Positions 17,607 to 26,519 are shown, numbered from the stretch's first letter. The stretch is 64,000 nucleotides of DNA from Vibrio sp. STUT-A11 (GCF_026000435.1 NZ_AP026764.1:62001-126000); one strand, 5' to 3'. Numbers and translations: made by a program. Notes: generated by a model from the letters alone, not told the origin.

Positions 17607-19487
17607 TTATGCGAGAGTCACTGAACTAACTTTTTTTGCAGAAGACTTCCAGCACCATAGAATTAACATGGTCGCCATACCGATAAAGAAGAACCAAAAC
17701 GGTGATGCAGAGTTATCTAATACAATACCTAAGCTCGCGACTAGGAAGAGTAATCTTTCCACAATATTCAGATTTTTCTTCAACCAGCCTTGTAGGAATA
17801 CAGCCCAGCAGAAAGTCGCCATTAGCATGCCCATGAAAGCAATCAGAATGAGATACCAACTACCTTTCCAAAGCACGACAGGGTCTGTAATAAAGCTAAA
17901 CGGTACTAAGAAAATAACCAGTGCGTAAGAGAACGCGATAAAGCCAGTTTTAGACGAGTCACTATGACCAATGGCCGATGCCGCGTAAGCACAGAGTGCA
18001 ACGGGTGGCGTTACCATTGACAGTACGCAGTAGTACATGATGAACATGTTTGCAGCCAGTACATCAACACCCATCTCAATCATTGCAGGAGCAAAGATGA
18101 TTGAACCGATGATGTAGGCAGCAACCGTCGGCAGCCCCATACCCATGATAATACAACCAACAATCACCATAACCAGTGATAGGTATAGGTTGTTCTCACC
18201 AACTGCACTCAAAATTTCTACGAACTTAAATGCCAGGTTTGATTGAGTCGCCAACACCATGATGATACCCACAGAGGCAAGAGGCACTGAAACCCAAGAC
18301 ATTTGTTTAGCCACATCCATCACCATCGGGTAGATAATCTTGTAGCTGTAGCGAGTATGCTTTCTAAACAGTGGTGCAATCAGAGCAAATACAGTACCAA
18401 TGAACGCCGCATAAGGTGCAGAGTATCCAGAAATCAGAGCGATAACCAAGAACGCTGGAGAGATCAATAGGTGCAAGCGAGGTAGAATCGGCTCAAACTG
18501 TAGATCTTCTTTCGAGATATTACCTGTGCCTGTTTTTCTCGCACGTAGATCGATGATGATGAACAGTGCAAAGTAAAACGCAGCAGCCGGAATAATACCT
18601 GCAGCAGCAATCTCAGCGTAAGGAATACCTAGCATGTCAGCCATAACAAACGCTGCAATACCCATGATAGGTGGCATTAGCTGACCACCAGTTGAAGCAA
18701 TCGCTTCTGTCGCTGCAGCTTGCTCTTTACTGTAGCCAGAGCGCTTCATGATCGGAATCGTAAGTACACCTGTCGATGTTGTATTAGCAACCGCAGATCC
18801 ACTCACCATGCCAAACAAAGCAGAGCCAAGTAGTGACATTTTTGCTGCGCCACCAGTCAGAGATGCAGTGGCCTTCATTGCTAAGTCAATAAATACGCTA
18901 CCGCCGCCTGTCATGGTGAACACACTGCCAAACATAACGAAGAAGAATACAAAGTTAACAGCGGTACTTGCTGTGATACCAAACAGACCGTCAGCTTGCA
19001 TACTGATTAACTCTGTCATTGTATCTAAAGAGAAGCCTTCAAACGCAGTCCAACCTGGGAAGTATGGACCTAAGAAACCGTAGGCAACAAAGACAATAAC
19101 AACAGAGAGAAGAGAGAAGCCTACTGAACGTCGAACTGCTTCAAATAGCATCAAACAGCCAACAATAAACGCGTATTTATCAGAGAATAATACATCGTCG
19201 ATCATTTCCAGGCGGGTTTCTAACCTTGGGATTGACGTATAATAGTGGTATACCACCGACAAGGTTAATCCGATAAAAATAAGATTAATTATTCTACCGA
19301 GATATAAAAACGCGCCGTTTTTAAACTCAAGAGGTTGAAAACATAAAACTAAAGCTGTCGCCGTAAAGACATGAATACTTGCAGCCGTTAAAGGAGATAG
19401 CGGATAAAAAAACTGTCGAAGTAAAAACACGATATATGCGATACCAATTACCGCAGTTAGTGCTTTCATAAAGTTTTTGTAGTTCAT
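17607..19487 (-). CDS. TRAP transporter fused permease (TAXI type, DctQ-DctM fusion)
   Basis: 626 residues and almost wholly membranous. The N-terminal part corresponds to the small DctQ-like subunit and the remainder to the large DctM-like subunit, with family segments such as GGSVFIDLAMKATASLTGGAAK, the GSAVANTTSTG motif and TGGQLMPPIMGIAAF. Fused permeases of this kind pair with TAXI binding proteins, as here (the TAXI gene is immediately upstream in the operon). It should import an organic acid or acidic sugar driven by the sodium or proton gradient. Confidence 0.92.
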   Translation of the reverse strand: MNYKNFMKALTAVIGIAYIVFLLRQFFYPLSPLTAASIHVFTATALVLCFQPLEFKNGAFLYLGRIINLIFIGLTLSVVYHYYTSIPRLETRLEMIDDVLFSDKYAFIVGCLMLFEAVRRSVGFSLLSVVIVFVAYGFLGPYFPGWTAFEGFSLDTMTELISMQADGLFGITASTAVNFVFFFVMFGSVFTMTGGGSVFIDLAMKATASLTGGAAKMSLLGSALFGMVSGSAVANTTSTGVLTIPIMKRSGYSKEQAAATEAIASTGGQLMPPIMGIAAFVMADMLGIPYAEIAAAGIIPAAAFYFALFIIIDLRARKTGTGNISKEDLQFEPILPRLHLLISPAFLVIALISGYSAPYAAFIGTVFALIAPLFRKHTRYSYKIIYPMVMDVAKQMSWVSVPLASVGIIMVLATQSNLAFKFVEILSAVGENNLYLSLVMVIVGCIIMGMGLPTVAAYIIGSIIFAPAMIEMGVDVLAANMFIMYYCVLSMVTPPVALCAYAASAIGHSDSSKTGFIAFSYALVIFLVPFSFITDPVVLWKGSWYLILIAFMGMLMATFCWAVFLQGWLKKNLNIVERLLFLVASLGIVLDNSASPFWFFFIGMATMLILWCWKSSAKKVSSVTLA

Positions 19488-19544
19488 AACAATACCCTAC
19501 TTACTAAACTCATTAAGCAAAGCTTAATTAAAGCTTTAGAGAAA

Positions 19545-19575
19545 CAGATGCATATATTATTTATATATGCACCTG
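19545..19575 (-). other. Intercistronic stem-loop between TAXI binding protein and permease genes
   Basis: CAGATGCATATAT (19545-19557) pairs with ATATATGCACCTG (19563-19575) with a single mismatch, loop 5 nt. On the minus strand the stem ends in TTTCTC. Such a hairpin after the binding-protein gene would fit the need for more binding protein than permease. Confidence 0.65.
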
Positions 19576-19592
19576 TCTTACTCAAACTGGAC

Positions 19593-20591
19593 TTATTTAA
19601 TCCAGCCTTGTTCTTTGTAATATTTAGCTGCGCCTGGGTGTAGCTCAACTAGTTGCTCTGCTTGACCAATCTCTTCTGGGTGCCAGAATTTTAGAGGTGA
19701 GTGTGACTTCTTAATTTCAGCCTGATTTTCAACCAGTGACTTAGTTACGTTATAAACAACGTCATCACTCACTTTCGAGTTAGTTAAAAATACAGTAGCA
19801 CTAACTGGGTTTACGTAATCTGCCGTTTGGCCATCATAAGTACCAGAAGGCATCGTGCCCGTTGGCAGGCCAACTTTTGCTAAATTTTTAAGCGTCTTAT
19901 CTGAGTAAGGGATATAAGTGACATCACTTGTTAGTGTCATTTCAGTCAAGTTAGGGTGCATCGCTGGAACGTTATCAATATAAACATCGATAGCGTTATC
20001 ACGCATCATTTGGCTTGCTTGACCACTGCCCATTTGAACAATCTTACCTTCTTTCTTTAAGGTCTCGAAGTCGGAACCTAAAGATTCAAAGATGTAATCA
20101 GCAATGATAGGAACCTGAGAACCTGTTGGCTTCATCGCGATAATGACTTTATCGGCGTTGATGATTTTTTCCCAAGTATCGTTACCAGTCTGATCAACCC
20201 ACGCTTTACGAGCCACAGTGATGGTGTACGCTTGTTGAACATTATCCAGAACCATTCGCAGTTCTTTGTTCGTGCGGCCTTTATAGATGTCTGTCAGACC
20301 ATCGCGAGCCCAAACAGCAGCGTTAGATGTTGCGAAACCAAAGTCAGCTTTCTCTTGGTTTACAACCACAGGGTTTGTCATACCGCCACCACGAGGGATA
20401 AGTTTGATTTTGTACTCATCGTTAGTAGCGCGAGGAATTAATTGTGAAAATGTCGTGCCATACGTGTACCAGCCGTTTCCTGGTGGCTGAGAAATAATAC
20501 TTGCGGTAGAGGCAGCTTGTACGCCTGCTGCAACAAGAGTTGAACACAATACAGCGGTTTTGAGTGCAGATTTAAGGTTTTTGTTAAACAT
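19593..20591 (-). CDS. TAXI-family TRAP transporter solute-binding protein
   Basis: 332 residues with a Sec signal peptide (MFNKNLKSALKTAVLCSTLVAAGVQA). The mature start is typical of TAXI proteins: PPGNGWYTYGTTFSQLI, then LIPRGGGMTNPVVVNQEKADFGFA. Near the C-terminus is the segment SPLKFWHPEEIGQAEQLVELHPGAAKYYKEQG. It captures the ligand in the periplasm and delivers it to the fused permease encoded next. The ligand is unknown; the neighbours point to a sugar-derived acid. Confidence 0.92.
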   Translation of the reverse strand: MFNKNLKSALKTAVLCSTLVAAGVQAASTASIISQPPGNGWYTYGTTFSQLIPRATNDEYKIKLIPRGGGMTNPVVVNQEKADFGFATSNAAVWARDGLTDIYKGRTNKELRMVLDNVQQAYTITVARKAWVDQTGNDTWEKIINADKVIIAMKPTGSQVPIIADYIFESLGSDFETLKKEGKIVQMGSGQASQMMRDNAIDVYIDNVPAMHPNLTEMTLTSDVTYIPYSDKTLKNLAKVGLPTGTMPSGTYDGQTADYVNPVSATVFLTNSKVSDDVVYNVTKSLVENQAEIKKSHSPLKFWHPEEIGQAEQLVELHPGAAKYYKEQGWIK

Positions 20592-20624
20592 TACTGGGGA
20601 TCCTTATTATAAGTATATGTCTGG

Positions 20625-21500
20625 CTATGCGTTGACAATAGACAATATCTTGTCGGTATCTTCCTGAGTGAAATAGACCGGGTAACGGCTCTCTCCGACT
20701 TTTTCACCGAGTAAATTCATCGTTTTCTTAACAACAGCAGGCGCAAATGCAATTGGGTATAGGGTTGCACGTAAATGATTTATCTTTTCTTGTGCTTGAT
20801 TTGCTAACTCTTGGTCGTCTTGTACGAAACCTTGATAAACCTGGTTAACGAGCTCAGGCACAATATTCGCGATACCCGAGATACAACCAACAGCACCCAG
20901 GTTGTAACCAGTCAGAATCAGTGAGTCCGGACCAGTCAGTACATCAAAGTTTTCCGCTTCTTCACTAACAGCAAGAAATCCCTGCAGGCTTTCCAATGAA
21001 CCAGCGCTGTCTTTGATGCCATAAATGTTTGGATGCTTCGCTAACTCGGCAGCAATCTCTGGCGTGATCGTGTTTCCGGTGCGAGCAGGAATGTTGTACA
21101 AGTAAACAGGTACTGGCACCGCATCTGCAACTTGTTGGAAATAACGCACTAACTCTTGTGGACGCAGTGCTGAGAACCATGGCGTAATCACAGAAACCGC
21201 CTTGATACCCATCGCTGCAACGTCTTTACCATGTTGAATGGTTTGAGCAAGATTCGTTTCACCAATATGAGTAACAACCAGGCTGCTATCTTTTGCTTCA
21301 TCAAGACAGATTTCTGTTACTCGACGCTTTTCGTAATCACTCAAGACAAAAAATTCGCCATTCGTTCCATTACAGAAAATCTTATTACCGTTTGATAGCT
21401 GTCTGCGAACTTGTGCTCTTAGCGCAGCTTCGTCCAATGTACCTTGACTGTCGAAAGGGGTGACAACAGCAACGTGTGGACCTGTTATTGGGCTGGTCAT
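20625..21500 (-). CDS. DapA/NanA-family class I aldolase or lyase
   Basis: 291 residues, a (beta/alpha)8 Schiff-base lyase. Landmarks are the GTNGEF loop (GTTGE or GSTGE in relatives), the Tyr in YLYNIPARTGN (general acid/base, followed by the Arg that binds the pyruvate carboxylate in DapA) and the Schiff-base Lys in YGIKDSAG. It is not the housekeeping DapA, given its place in a catabolic operon 9 bp after the alcohol dehydrogenase gene. The likely reaction is reversible aldol cleavage of a 2-keto-3-deoxy acid to pyruvate and an aldehyde; dehydration is an alternative known in the family. Confidence 0.85.
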   Translation of the reverse strand: MTSPITGPHVAVVTPFDSQGTLDEAALRAQVRRQLSNGNKIFCNGTNGEFFVLSDYEKRRVTEICLDEAKDSSLVVTHIGETNLAQTIQHGKDVAAMGIKAVSVITPWFSALRPQELVRYFQQVADAVPVPVYLYNIPARTGNTITPEIAAELAKHPNIYGIKDSAGSLESLQGFLAVSEEAENFDVLTGPDSLILTGYNLGAVGCISGIANIVPELVNQVYQGFVQDDQELANQAQEKINHLRATLYPIAFAPAVVKKTMNLLGEKVGESRYPVYFTQEDTDKILSIVNA

Positions 21501-21509
21501 AGTTTGTCC

Positions 21510-22646
21510 TTACTTCGTGATGCTCTGATAAAGCTCCAAAACATCTTGTTCAGAAACTTTAACTGGTGAATGGTTAAGTAAACGGGTTACTTGCATTGCG
21601 CTCGCCGCCAACTCAGGCAACTGTTCGCGCTCAATGCCAATGTCATTGAGGTAAGTAGGTAGACCTAGCTTTTGTACTAGGTTTTCTAAGTAATCTACCA
21701 ACGCGGATGCCATTTCTGCTTCAGACAACTCAAGGTTGGCAGAAGGCAGTAGTCGGTAGACATTCGCTAACTTTTCTTCGCAGTGACTGTAGATATGCTT
21801 CATAACTGGCACGAGTAACAGTGAGTTCGCCAGGCCATGTGGAATTTTATATTTGCCGCCAAGTGGGTAAGACAACGCATGCACAAGGTGGGTACCAGAA
21901 TGAGAAATGGATGCCCCGCCGTAGTACGAAGCCCACAACAGGTTAAGTCGAACCATTAAGTCTTCTGGTGTTTCAATCACTTGCTCGATATTCGCGAAAA
22001 ACTTCTGCATGCCGATCAGCGCGTAGTTATCACCAACTGGGTTTGCTACGCTCGCGGTGTAACACTCGATTAAGTGACATAGCGCATCAATCCCTGTTGA
22101 AGCAGTAATGTGCGCTGGCATAGAAGTGGTCAACTCAGGAACCAGAGCAACATAATCAGGAAGCATCACAGGAGAAATGATGCCCACTTTTGTTGCACGC
22201 TCTGGGATCGCGATGATTGAGTTTGGCGTTGCTTCTGCACCAGTACCTGCTGTAGTAGGAACAAGCACTAAAGGAATTCGTGACTCTGGTGTTTCACCTT
22301 CTAATAAGCGGTTAAAGCACGCCAGATTCTCTGAAGGTGATGCGTAAAGCACAGAAATTAGTTTTGAAATATCAAGGACACTACCACCGCCGATACCAAC
22401 AACAGCATCTACGTTCTCTGGCAATGTATCGAGTAGGCTTTCGACATCAAGGTTGGTCGGCTCTGCAGGTAAATCGCTGACTAACGTATAGTGGTATCCC
22501 TGCTTATCAAGTGAAGAAACAAACGACTGAACTTTGTCCAGCTTAATAACGTTGCTGTCTGTCATTATTAACAGATTCTGTTCACTTGATAACACCTGAA
22601 ACATCTGTTCGATGCCACCACTTATCACAGTTGTAAAAATATTCAT
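21510..22646 (-). CDS. Iron-containing alcohol dehydrogenase (group III)
   Basis: 378 residues. The N-terminal dinucleotide domain has GIGGGSVLDISK and the hinge VPTTAGTGAEATPNS; the metal-binding domain has the His-rich helices (IDALCHLIECYTAS, SHSGTHLVHALSYPLGGKYKIPHG). It is the first gene of the minus-strand operon and faces the kinase gene across a shared 207-bp regulatory region. Enzymes of this group interconvert aldehydes or semialdehydes with alcohols using NAD(P)H. Here it could reduce the aldehyde released by the lyase; the substrate is not determinable from sequence. Confidence 0.88.
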   Translation of the reverse strand: MNIFTTVISGGIEQMFQVLSSEQNLLIMTDSNVIKLDKVQSFVSSLDKQGYHYTLVSDLPAEPTNLDVESLLDTLPENVDAVVGIGGGSVLDISKLISVLYASPSENLACFNRLLEGETPESRIPLVLVPTTAGTGAEATPNSIIAIPERATKVGIISPVMLPDYVALVPELTTSMPAHITASTGIDALCHLIECYTASVANPVGDNYALIGMQKFFANIEQVIETPEDLMVRLNLLWASYYGGASISHSGTHLVHALSYPLGGKYKIPHGLANSLLLVPVMKHIYSHCEEKLANVYRLLPSANLELSEAEMASALVDYLENLVQKLGLPTYLNDIGIEREQLPELAASAMQVTRLLNHSPVKVSEQDVLELYQSITK

Positions 22647-22762
22647 TCACTTCCCTTATCTATCGCTAGGACTGATTATTTTCAATCATCGCCGTTATTA
22701 AACTTGATATATTTATACATAAAAATTCTGACCATCGACGAGATTTAGCTCACAAATAATCA

Positions 22763-22813
22763 TTTTGATTAAATTTAATCAAAAAGTTCTTTATTTGAGC
22801 GATTTTTTGATTA
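22763..22813. promoter_or_regulatory. Candidate operator: 22-bp perfect palindrome plus third half-site in the divergent promoter region
   Basis: TTTTGATTAAA followed directly by its exact inverse (22763-22784) gives a 22-bp perfect palindrome. A third copy of the half-site, TTTTGATTA, lies at 22805-22813, in the same orientation as the first and 42 bp from it, four helical turns. The region separates the two divergent arms of the sugar-acid locus, so it is the natural target of the DeoR-type regulator encoded at 25138-25893. The assignment is inferred from position and symmetry. Confidence 0.6.
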
Positions 22814-22853
22814 CAATAACTGTAGTTGCAAATCTTGGAGTAAGAATTTCGTC

Positions 22854-24155
22854 ATGAAGGAAGGAATAGATAAACCTGTTTACATTGTTGCTGACGATTT
22901 CACTGGCGCAAACGATGTAGGTGTCGCATTAGCTTCATCAGGGGTAGAAACGCAAGTTCTGCTAACTCCTGAAGTGCTTAGCGGCCAAGGCACTGCCGTT
23001 CGCATCATTTGTACTGACTCCCGAGATCTAGACAAGCAAGACGCGAAAGCTGAGCTCGCTCAGATATCAAAAAGCTTTCATTTAGCTGAGCATCAACCAC
23101 TGCTTATAAAGAAAGTCGATTCAACTTTGCGTGGCAATGTTGGAAGCGAAATCGAAGCATTAATTGACACCGGTTATGATTTAGCCATCGTCGCAATCGC
23201 GGCCCCAATCGCTAAAAGAAAAACGGTTAACGGCCTTTGTTTTGTCAACGACACCCCACTGTCAGAGACAGAGTTTGCTTCTGATCCGAAATCACCTATT
23301 ACTTCATCGAGAATCATTGATATCTTGCGCTCACAAACTACCAGTGAAATGAGCGAATATCTTCAGTCAGATCACAATAATGATCCTCACCATCAACATT
23401 TCAATAAATTTTATGAAAGCGGTACCAAAATTGTTGTCTGCGACGCAAATTCAAACAAAGATTTGCTTGAGCTTTATCAGGCAGCGGCGAAGTTATCGAT
23501 ACCAACTGTCTTTGTAACAACTGGGGAACTGACCCAGGCAATCGTCGACAATACAAGTAATCCAAAGGCAGCAATGAATCACGTCCAAGGACCTGTGTTG
23601 GCGATAATTGGGTCGATGAGTCAAACCACTTTCAAACAAACACAGTTCCTACTCGACAATGAAATAGCGCAAGTGGTTGAACTGGAGTTAGAAGCTTTAC
23701 TGTCTTCTGAGTTTGAGTCGTACTTACAAGCAAAATCATCAGAAGCCATCCAATGGCTGAACAGCAATCACAACTGCGTAATAAGAAGCTGTAAAGACCC
23801 TGAGATTCGACATGAGCTCAGCGCGATAGCAGCGCAACACAATTTATCTCAAAAAGCACTGGCTGAGCATGTTCGTAACTGCTTGGCGGAGTTAGCGACA
23901 CAAATTATTGCCCCCCCCGAGTCCACTCAAAAACTCGGAGGGATGATTCTTTGCGGTGGTGACATTGCCATAGCCACCGCGCAGAAATTGAACGCCCCTA
24001 CCTACAACATCGGCGGTATTGTCGCTGATTGCGTGCCATGGGGAACACTTGATAGCGAATTAACCCAATTTCCTATCTTCACGAAAGCAGGCGGGTTTGG
24101 CGACGCTAGCACTTTCTCTAAAGTTATTCAGCATTTAAATAAAGAGGTCAAATAA
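22854..24155 (+). CDS. Four-carbon acid sugar kinase (DUF1537 family; threonate/erythronate kinase type)
   Basis: 433 residues with both halves of the family. The N-terminal substrate domain has VADDFTGANDVGVALAS and KKVDSTLRGNVGSEI; the C-terminal ATP-binding domain has GGMILCGGDIAIATA and FTKAGGFGDAST. The family is known to phosphorylate D- or L-threonate and D-erythronate at O4 with ATP. PdxA2, its usual partner, starts inside the stop codon (TAATG overlap), so the two act in series. GGAG lies about 13 bases before the ATG, which is somewhat far. Which C4 acid is used cannot be read from sequence. Confidence 0.9.
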   Translation: MKEGIDKPVYIVADDFTGANDVGVALASSGVETQVLLTPEVLSGQGTAVRIICTDSRDLDKQDAKAELAQISKSFHLAEHQPLLIKKVDSTLRGNVGSEIEALIDTGYDLAIVAIAAPIAKRKTVNGLCFVNDTPLSETEFASDPKSPITSSRIIDILRSQTTSEMSEYLQSDHNNDPHHQHFNKFYESGTKIVVCDANSNKDLLELYQAAAKLSIPTVFVTTGELTQAIVDNTSNPKAAMNHVQGPVLAIIGSMSQTTFKQTQFLLDNEIAQVVELELEALLSSEFESYLQAKSSEAIQWLNSNHNCVIRSCKDPEIRHELSAIAAQHNLSQKALAEHVRNCLAELATQIIAPPESTQKLGGMILCGGDIAIATAQKLNAPTYNIGGIVADCVPWGTLDSELTQFPIFTKAGGFGDASTFSKVIQHLNKEVK

Positions 24156-25141
24156 TGAAAGGTGTAATTGGTATTACAATGGGCGACCCTGCAGGTATCG
24201 GCCCGGAAATCATTCTTAAAGCACTAGCCGAAGATTCGCTATCTGGGACAAACTGTGTGGTAATCGGTAGTGCTGAAGTTCTTGAGGAAGTGCTTAAGCA
24301 AGATCTTGCCCCATCTCAAGAAATAAATGTTATTAACAAGGTTAGTGAAGCTAATTTTAGTACTGGCGTTGTGAATGTTATCGATATTCCACTGGAAGAC
24401 ATCGGTTCATTTAAGATCGGCACAGTGCAAGCCCAAGCTGGTGACCTTGCCTACCGCTGTATCGAAGTAGCAACTTCGCTAGCCCTAGATGGTGAAATCA
24501 GCGCAATTGCCACAGCGCCTCTGAACAAAGAAGCGTTGCACTTGGCAGGCCATAACTACCCTGGTCATACAGAGTTACTGGCGAAGCTTACGGATACTAA
24601 AGATTACGCCATGGTGCTTTACACCGATACACTACGTGTTATCCATGTAACCACACACATCGCGTTGCTAAAATTCTTGGAGACTCTGAATCAGACTCGC
24701 GTAAACACTGTGATTAAGATTGCGGACGAGTTTATGAAAAAAGCGGGGTTCGAAACGCCTAGAATTGCAGTTGCAGGCGTGAACCCTCATGCTGGCGAGA
24801 ACGGTTTGTTCGGTACCGAAGAGATTGAAGTCCTGAACCCATGTATCGAAACTATGAAAAATGAAGGCATTGACGTTTATGGCCCATGCCCACCAGACAC
24901 TGTCTTCCTACAAGCGTCACAAGGCCAATATGATATTGTCGTTGCCATGTACCACGATCAAGGGCATATCCCTCTGAAATTGATGGGCTTCTACGACGGT
25001 GTTAATATTACCGCTGGTTTGCCGTTTTTCCGTACCTCTGCAGACCATGGTACTGCATTTGATATTGCATGGTCAGGTAAAGCTAACCCTGAAAGTATGA
25101 TTAAGTCCGTCGAATTGGCGGTTAAATTGAGCAATGTATGA
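24155..25141 (+). CDS. pdxA2: PdxA2-type 4-phospho-threonate/erythronate dehydrogenase
   Basis: 328 residues of the PdxA family: GDPAGIGPEI at the N-terminus, the metal-binding His in AGHNYPGHTELLA, MYHDQGHIPLK, and RTSADHGTAFDIAW near the end (PdxA2-like DIAW rather than the PdxA1 form). PdxA2 oxidises the 3-hydroxyl of 4-phospho-threonate or -erythronate with NAD, and the product decarboxylates to dihydroxyacetone phosphate. Coupling to the DUF1537 kinase gene and to a DeoR gene (ATGA overlap) argues against a role in vitamin B6 synthesis. Confidence 0.9.
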   Translation: MKGVIGITMGDPAGIGPEIILKALAEDSLSGTNCVVIGSAEVLEEVLKQDLAPSQEINVINKVSEANFSTGVVNVIDIPLEDIGSFKIGTVQAQAGDLAYRCIEVATSLALDGEISAIATAPLNKEALHLAGHNYPGHTELLAKLTDTKDYAMVLYTDTLRVIHVTTHIALLKFLETLNQTRVNTVIKIADEFMKKAGFETPRIAVAGVNPHAGENGLFGTEEIEVLNPCIETMKNEGIDVYGPCPPDTVFLQASQGQYDIVVAMYHDQGHIPLKLMGFYDGVNITAGLPFFRTSADHGTAFDIAWSGKANPESMIKSVELAVKLSNV

Positions 25142-25893
25142 AAAAACACCGCGTTGAGCAAATAACTGAGTATCTCAAACACCATAACCTGGTGACCGTG
25201 GATGATTTGGTCAAAGTCGTGGCAGCATCACCTGCCACGATTAGACGAGACCTAATCAAACTGGATGAGCAAGGTGTCATCACCCGAACTCATGGTGGCG
25301 TATCTTTAAATCGATTTGTCGCCAATCAGCCAACTACTAATGAAAAAATGCTACGCAGTATGCGAGAAAAGCAACATATCGCAGACAGTGCAGCAGAATT
25401 AGTTCAGGCTGGAGATTCCATCGTGTTGGATGCGGGGACAACGTCAATGGCGTTGGTCAAAAACCTCACTCATCTTCCACTTCGAGTTATTACGGTTGAT
25501 CTGCACATCGCGTTGTTTCTGTCTGAGTTTAAACAGATAGAAGTCATTGTTACCGGAGGCGCTGTGGACCATAGCAGCCAGTCAACCATTGGTGAGCATG
25601 GTAAACAGCTACTCCGCTCTATTCATCCAGATATTGCCTTCCTAACTTGTAACAGCTGGAGCCTGGAAAAAGGTGTCACAACACCAACCGAAGAAAAGGC
25701 ATCTTTGAAAAGAGACATAATTCTAAACGCCAACAGAAAGGTGTTGATTGCGGACAGTTCAAAGTACGGAGCTTATTCGCTCTATAAAGCCTGTGATTTA
25801 GTCGATACCACGCATATCATCACCGATAGCAGTCTCGAAGCCGATACTCAATCCCAAATTCGAGCAAAAGGTATCGAACTCATTACTGTTTAG
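25138..25893 (+). CDS. DeoR-family transcriptional regulator
   Basis: 251 residues. The N-terminal helix-turn-helix runs over about residues 5-55 (QITEYLKHHNLVTVDDLVKV, ASPATIRRDLIKL, then the family wing THGGVSL). The C-terminal sugar-phosphate sensor domain has VLDAGTTSMALVKNL, VIVTGG and KVLIADSSKYG. The gene overlaps pdxA2 by four bases and is followed by a strong terminator. DeoR regulators usually repress and are released by a phosphorylated intermediate, here possibly 4-phospho-threonate/erythronate or dihydroxyacetone phosphate. The palindrome at 22763-22784 is its probable site. Confidence 0.9.
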   Translation: MKKHRVEQITEYLKHHNLVTVDDLVKVVAASPATIRRDLIKLDEQGVITRTHGGVSLNRFVANQPTTNEKMLRSMREKQHIADSAAELVQAGDSIVLDAGTTSMALVKNLTHLPLRVITVDLHIALFLSEFKQIEVIVTGGAVDHSSQSTIGEHGKQLLRSIHPDIAFLTCNSWSLEKGVTTPTEEKASLKRDIILNANRKVLIADSSKYGAYSLYKACDLVDTTHIITDSSLEADTQSQIRAKGIELITV

Positions 25894-25925
25894 TTTGATG
25901 GAAGTCTCAAACCTTCAATAATGAA

Positions 25926-25955
25926 AAAACCTCCCAATTACAGGGAGGTTTTAAA
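25926..25955. terminator. Strong bidirectional terminator after the DeoR gene
   Basis: AAAACCTCCC (25926-25935) pairs with GGGAGGTTTT (25943-25952) around a 7-nt loop. A- and T-runs flank both sides, so it serves convergent genes. Confidence 0.85.
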
Positions 25956-25993
25956 TACTTAGAACACCACTACGCGATTACGAGTAGAGCAAA

Positions 25994-26287
25994 TTACATA
26001 AGATCATTCATTAAAGTCTCATATTCTTCACTCGCTTCCTCAACTAAATGAGAAAGCTCTCTAGCATCGGAAACCGCAAGCTTGAATTGCCAAGGAGCCG
26101 CGTTTTCTTTACCACAAATACGCGTCTCGTTGCCACGGCTTTCAAAAGACAAATCGTCAAACGCCGTCGAGTGACACTGTTGAAGTTCGACGATCTCGAC
26201 TTTTAATTTACCGACAGGGTTTACTTCGATATGCGCGTGTAAATCCGGGCGTCTAGATAAACAGTAGTCTCGGTGAACTGCAATCAT
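25994..26287 (-). CDS. Hypothetical protein of 97 residues
   Basis: The ATG at 26287 has AAGGAGA in ideal position, and the gene ends at the bidirectional terminator, so expression is likely. The product is soluble, without signal peptide or membrane segments. It begins MIAVHRDYCLSRRPDLHAHI, has mixed beta strands in the first half and an acidic helix at the end (EEASEEYETLMNDLM). No motif is recognised. Confidence 0.65.
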   Translation of the reverse strand: MIAVHRDYCLSRRPDLHAHIEVNPVGKLKVEIVELQQCHSTAFDDLSFESRGNETRICGKENAAPWQFKLAVSDARELSHLVEEASEEYETLMNDLM

Positions 26288-26467
26288 AGCCGTCTCCTTG
26301 TGTCTGCCAATTCAACGATAAGTGTAGCTGAACCAATGTGACAGAAAAGTAAAATAATGGTTAAGATTGATCTGTCTCATCAGATCAAGCAAGTTTTCTC
26401 ACTAACAATGAGTTCGGCATGAAACTCTCCGAACACTCGTTCGAAAAAACTCGATACTAAACGCTTT

Positions 26468-26519
26468 ATACCCAAATAACCTCGAGATGCTTGGTTCAGC
26501 GAAAATGACTTGGCTCTCA
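26468..26519 (+). repeat. Isolated left end of the ATACCCAAAT repeat element
   Basis: These 52 bp match the left end of the complete element at 43151 almost base for base (ATACCCAAATAACCTCGAGA and on through GACTTGGCTCTCA, with one difference, GAAAATG for GAGAATG). Similarity stops abruptly after 26519 and no right end is seen nearby, so this is a truncated copy. It sits in the 298-bp gap downstream of the amylase gene. Confidence 0.8.

Noticed and set aside
24155..25141. Vitamin B6 synthesis PdxA
   Set aside because: Operon with DUF1537 kinase and DeoR, and the PdxA2-like C-terminal motif, favour sugar-acid catabolism.
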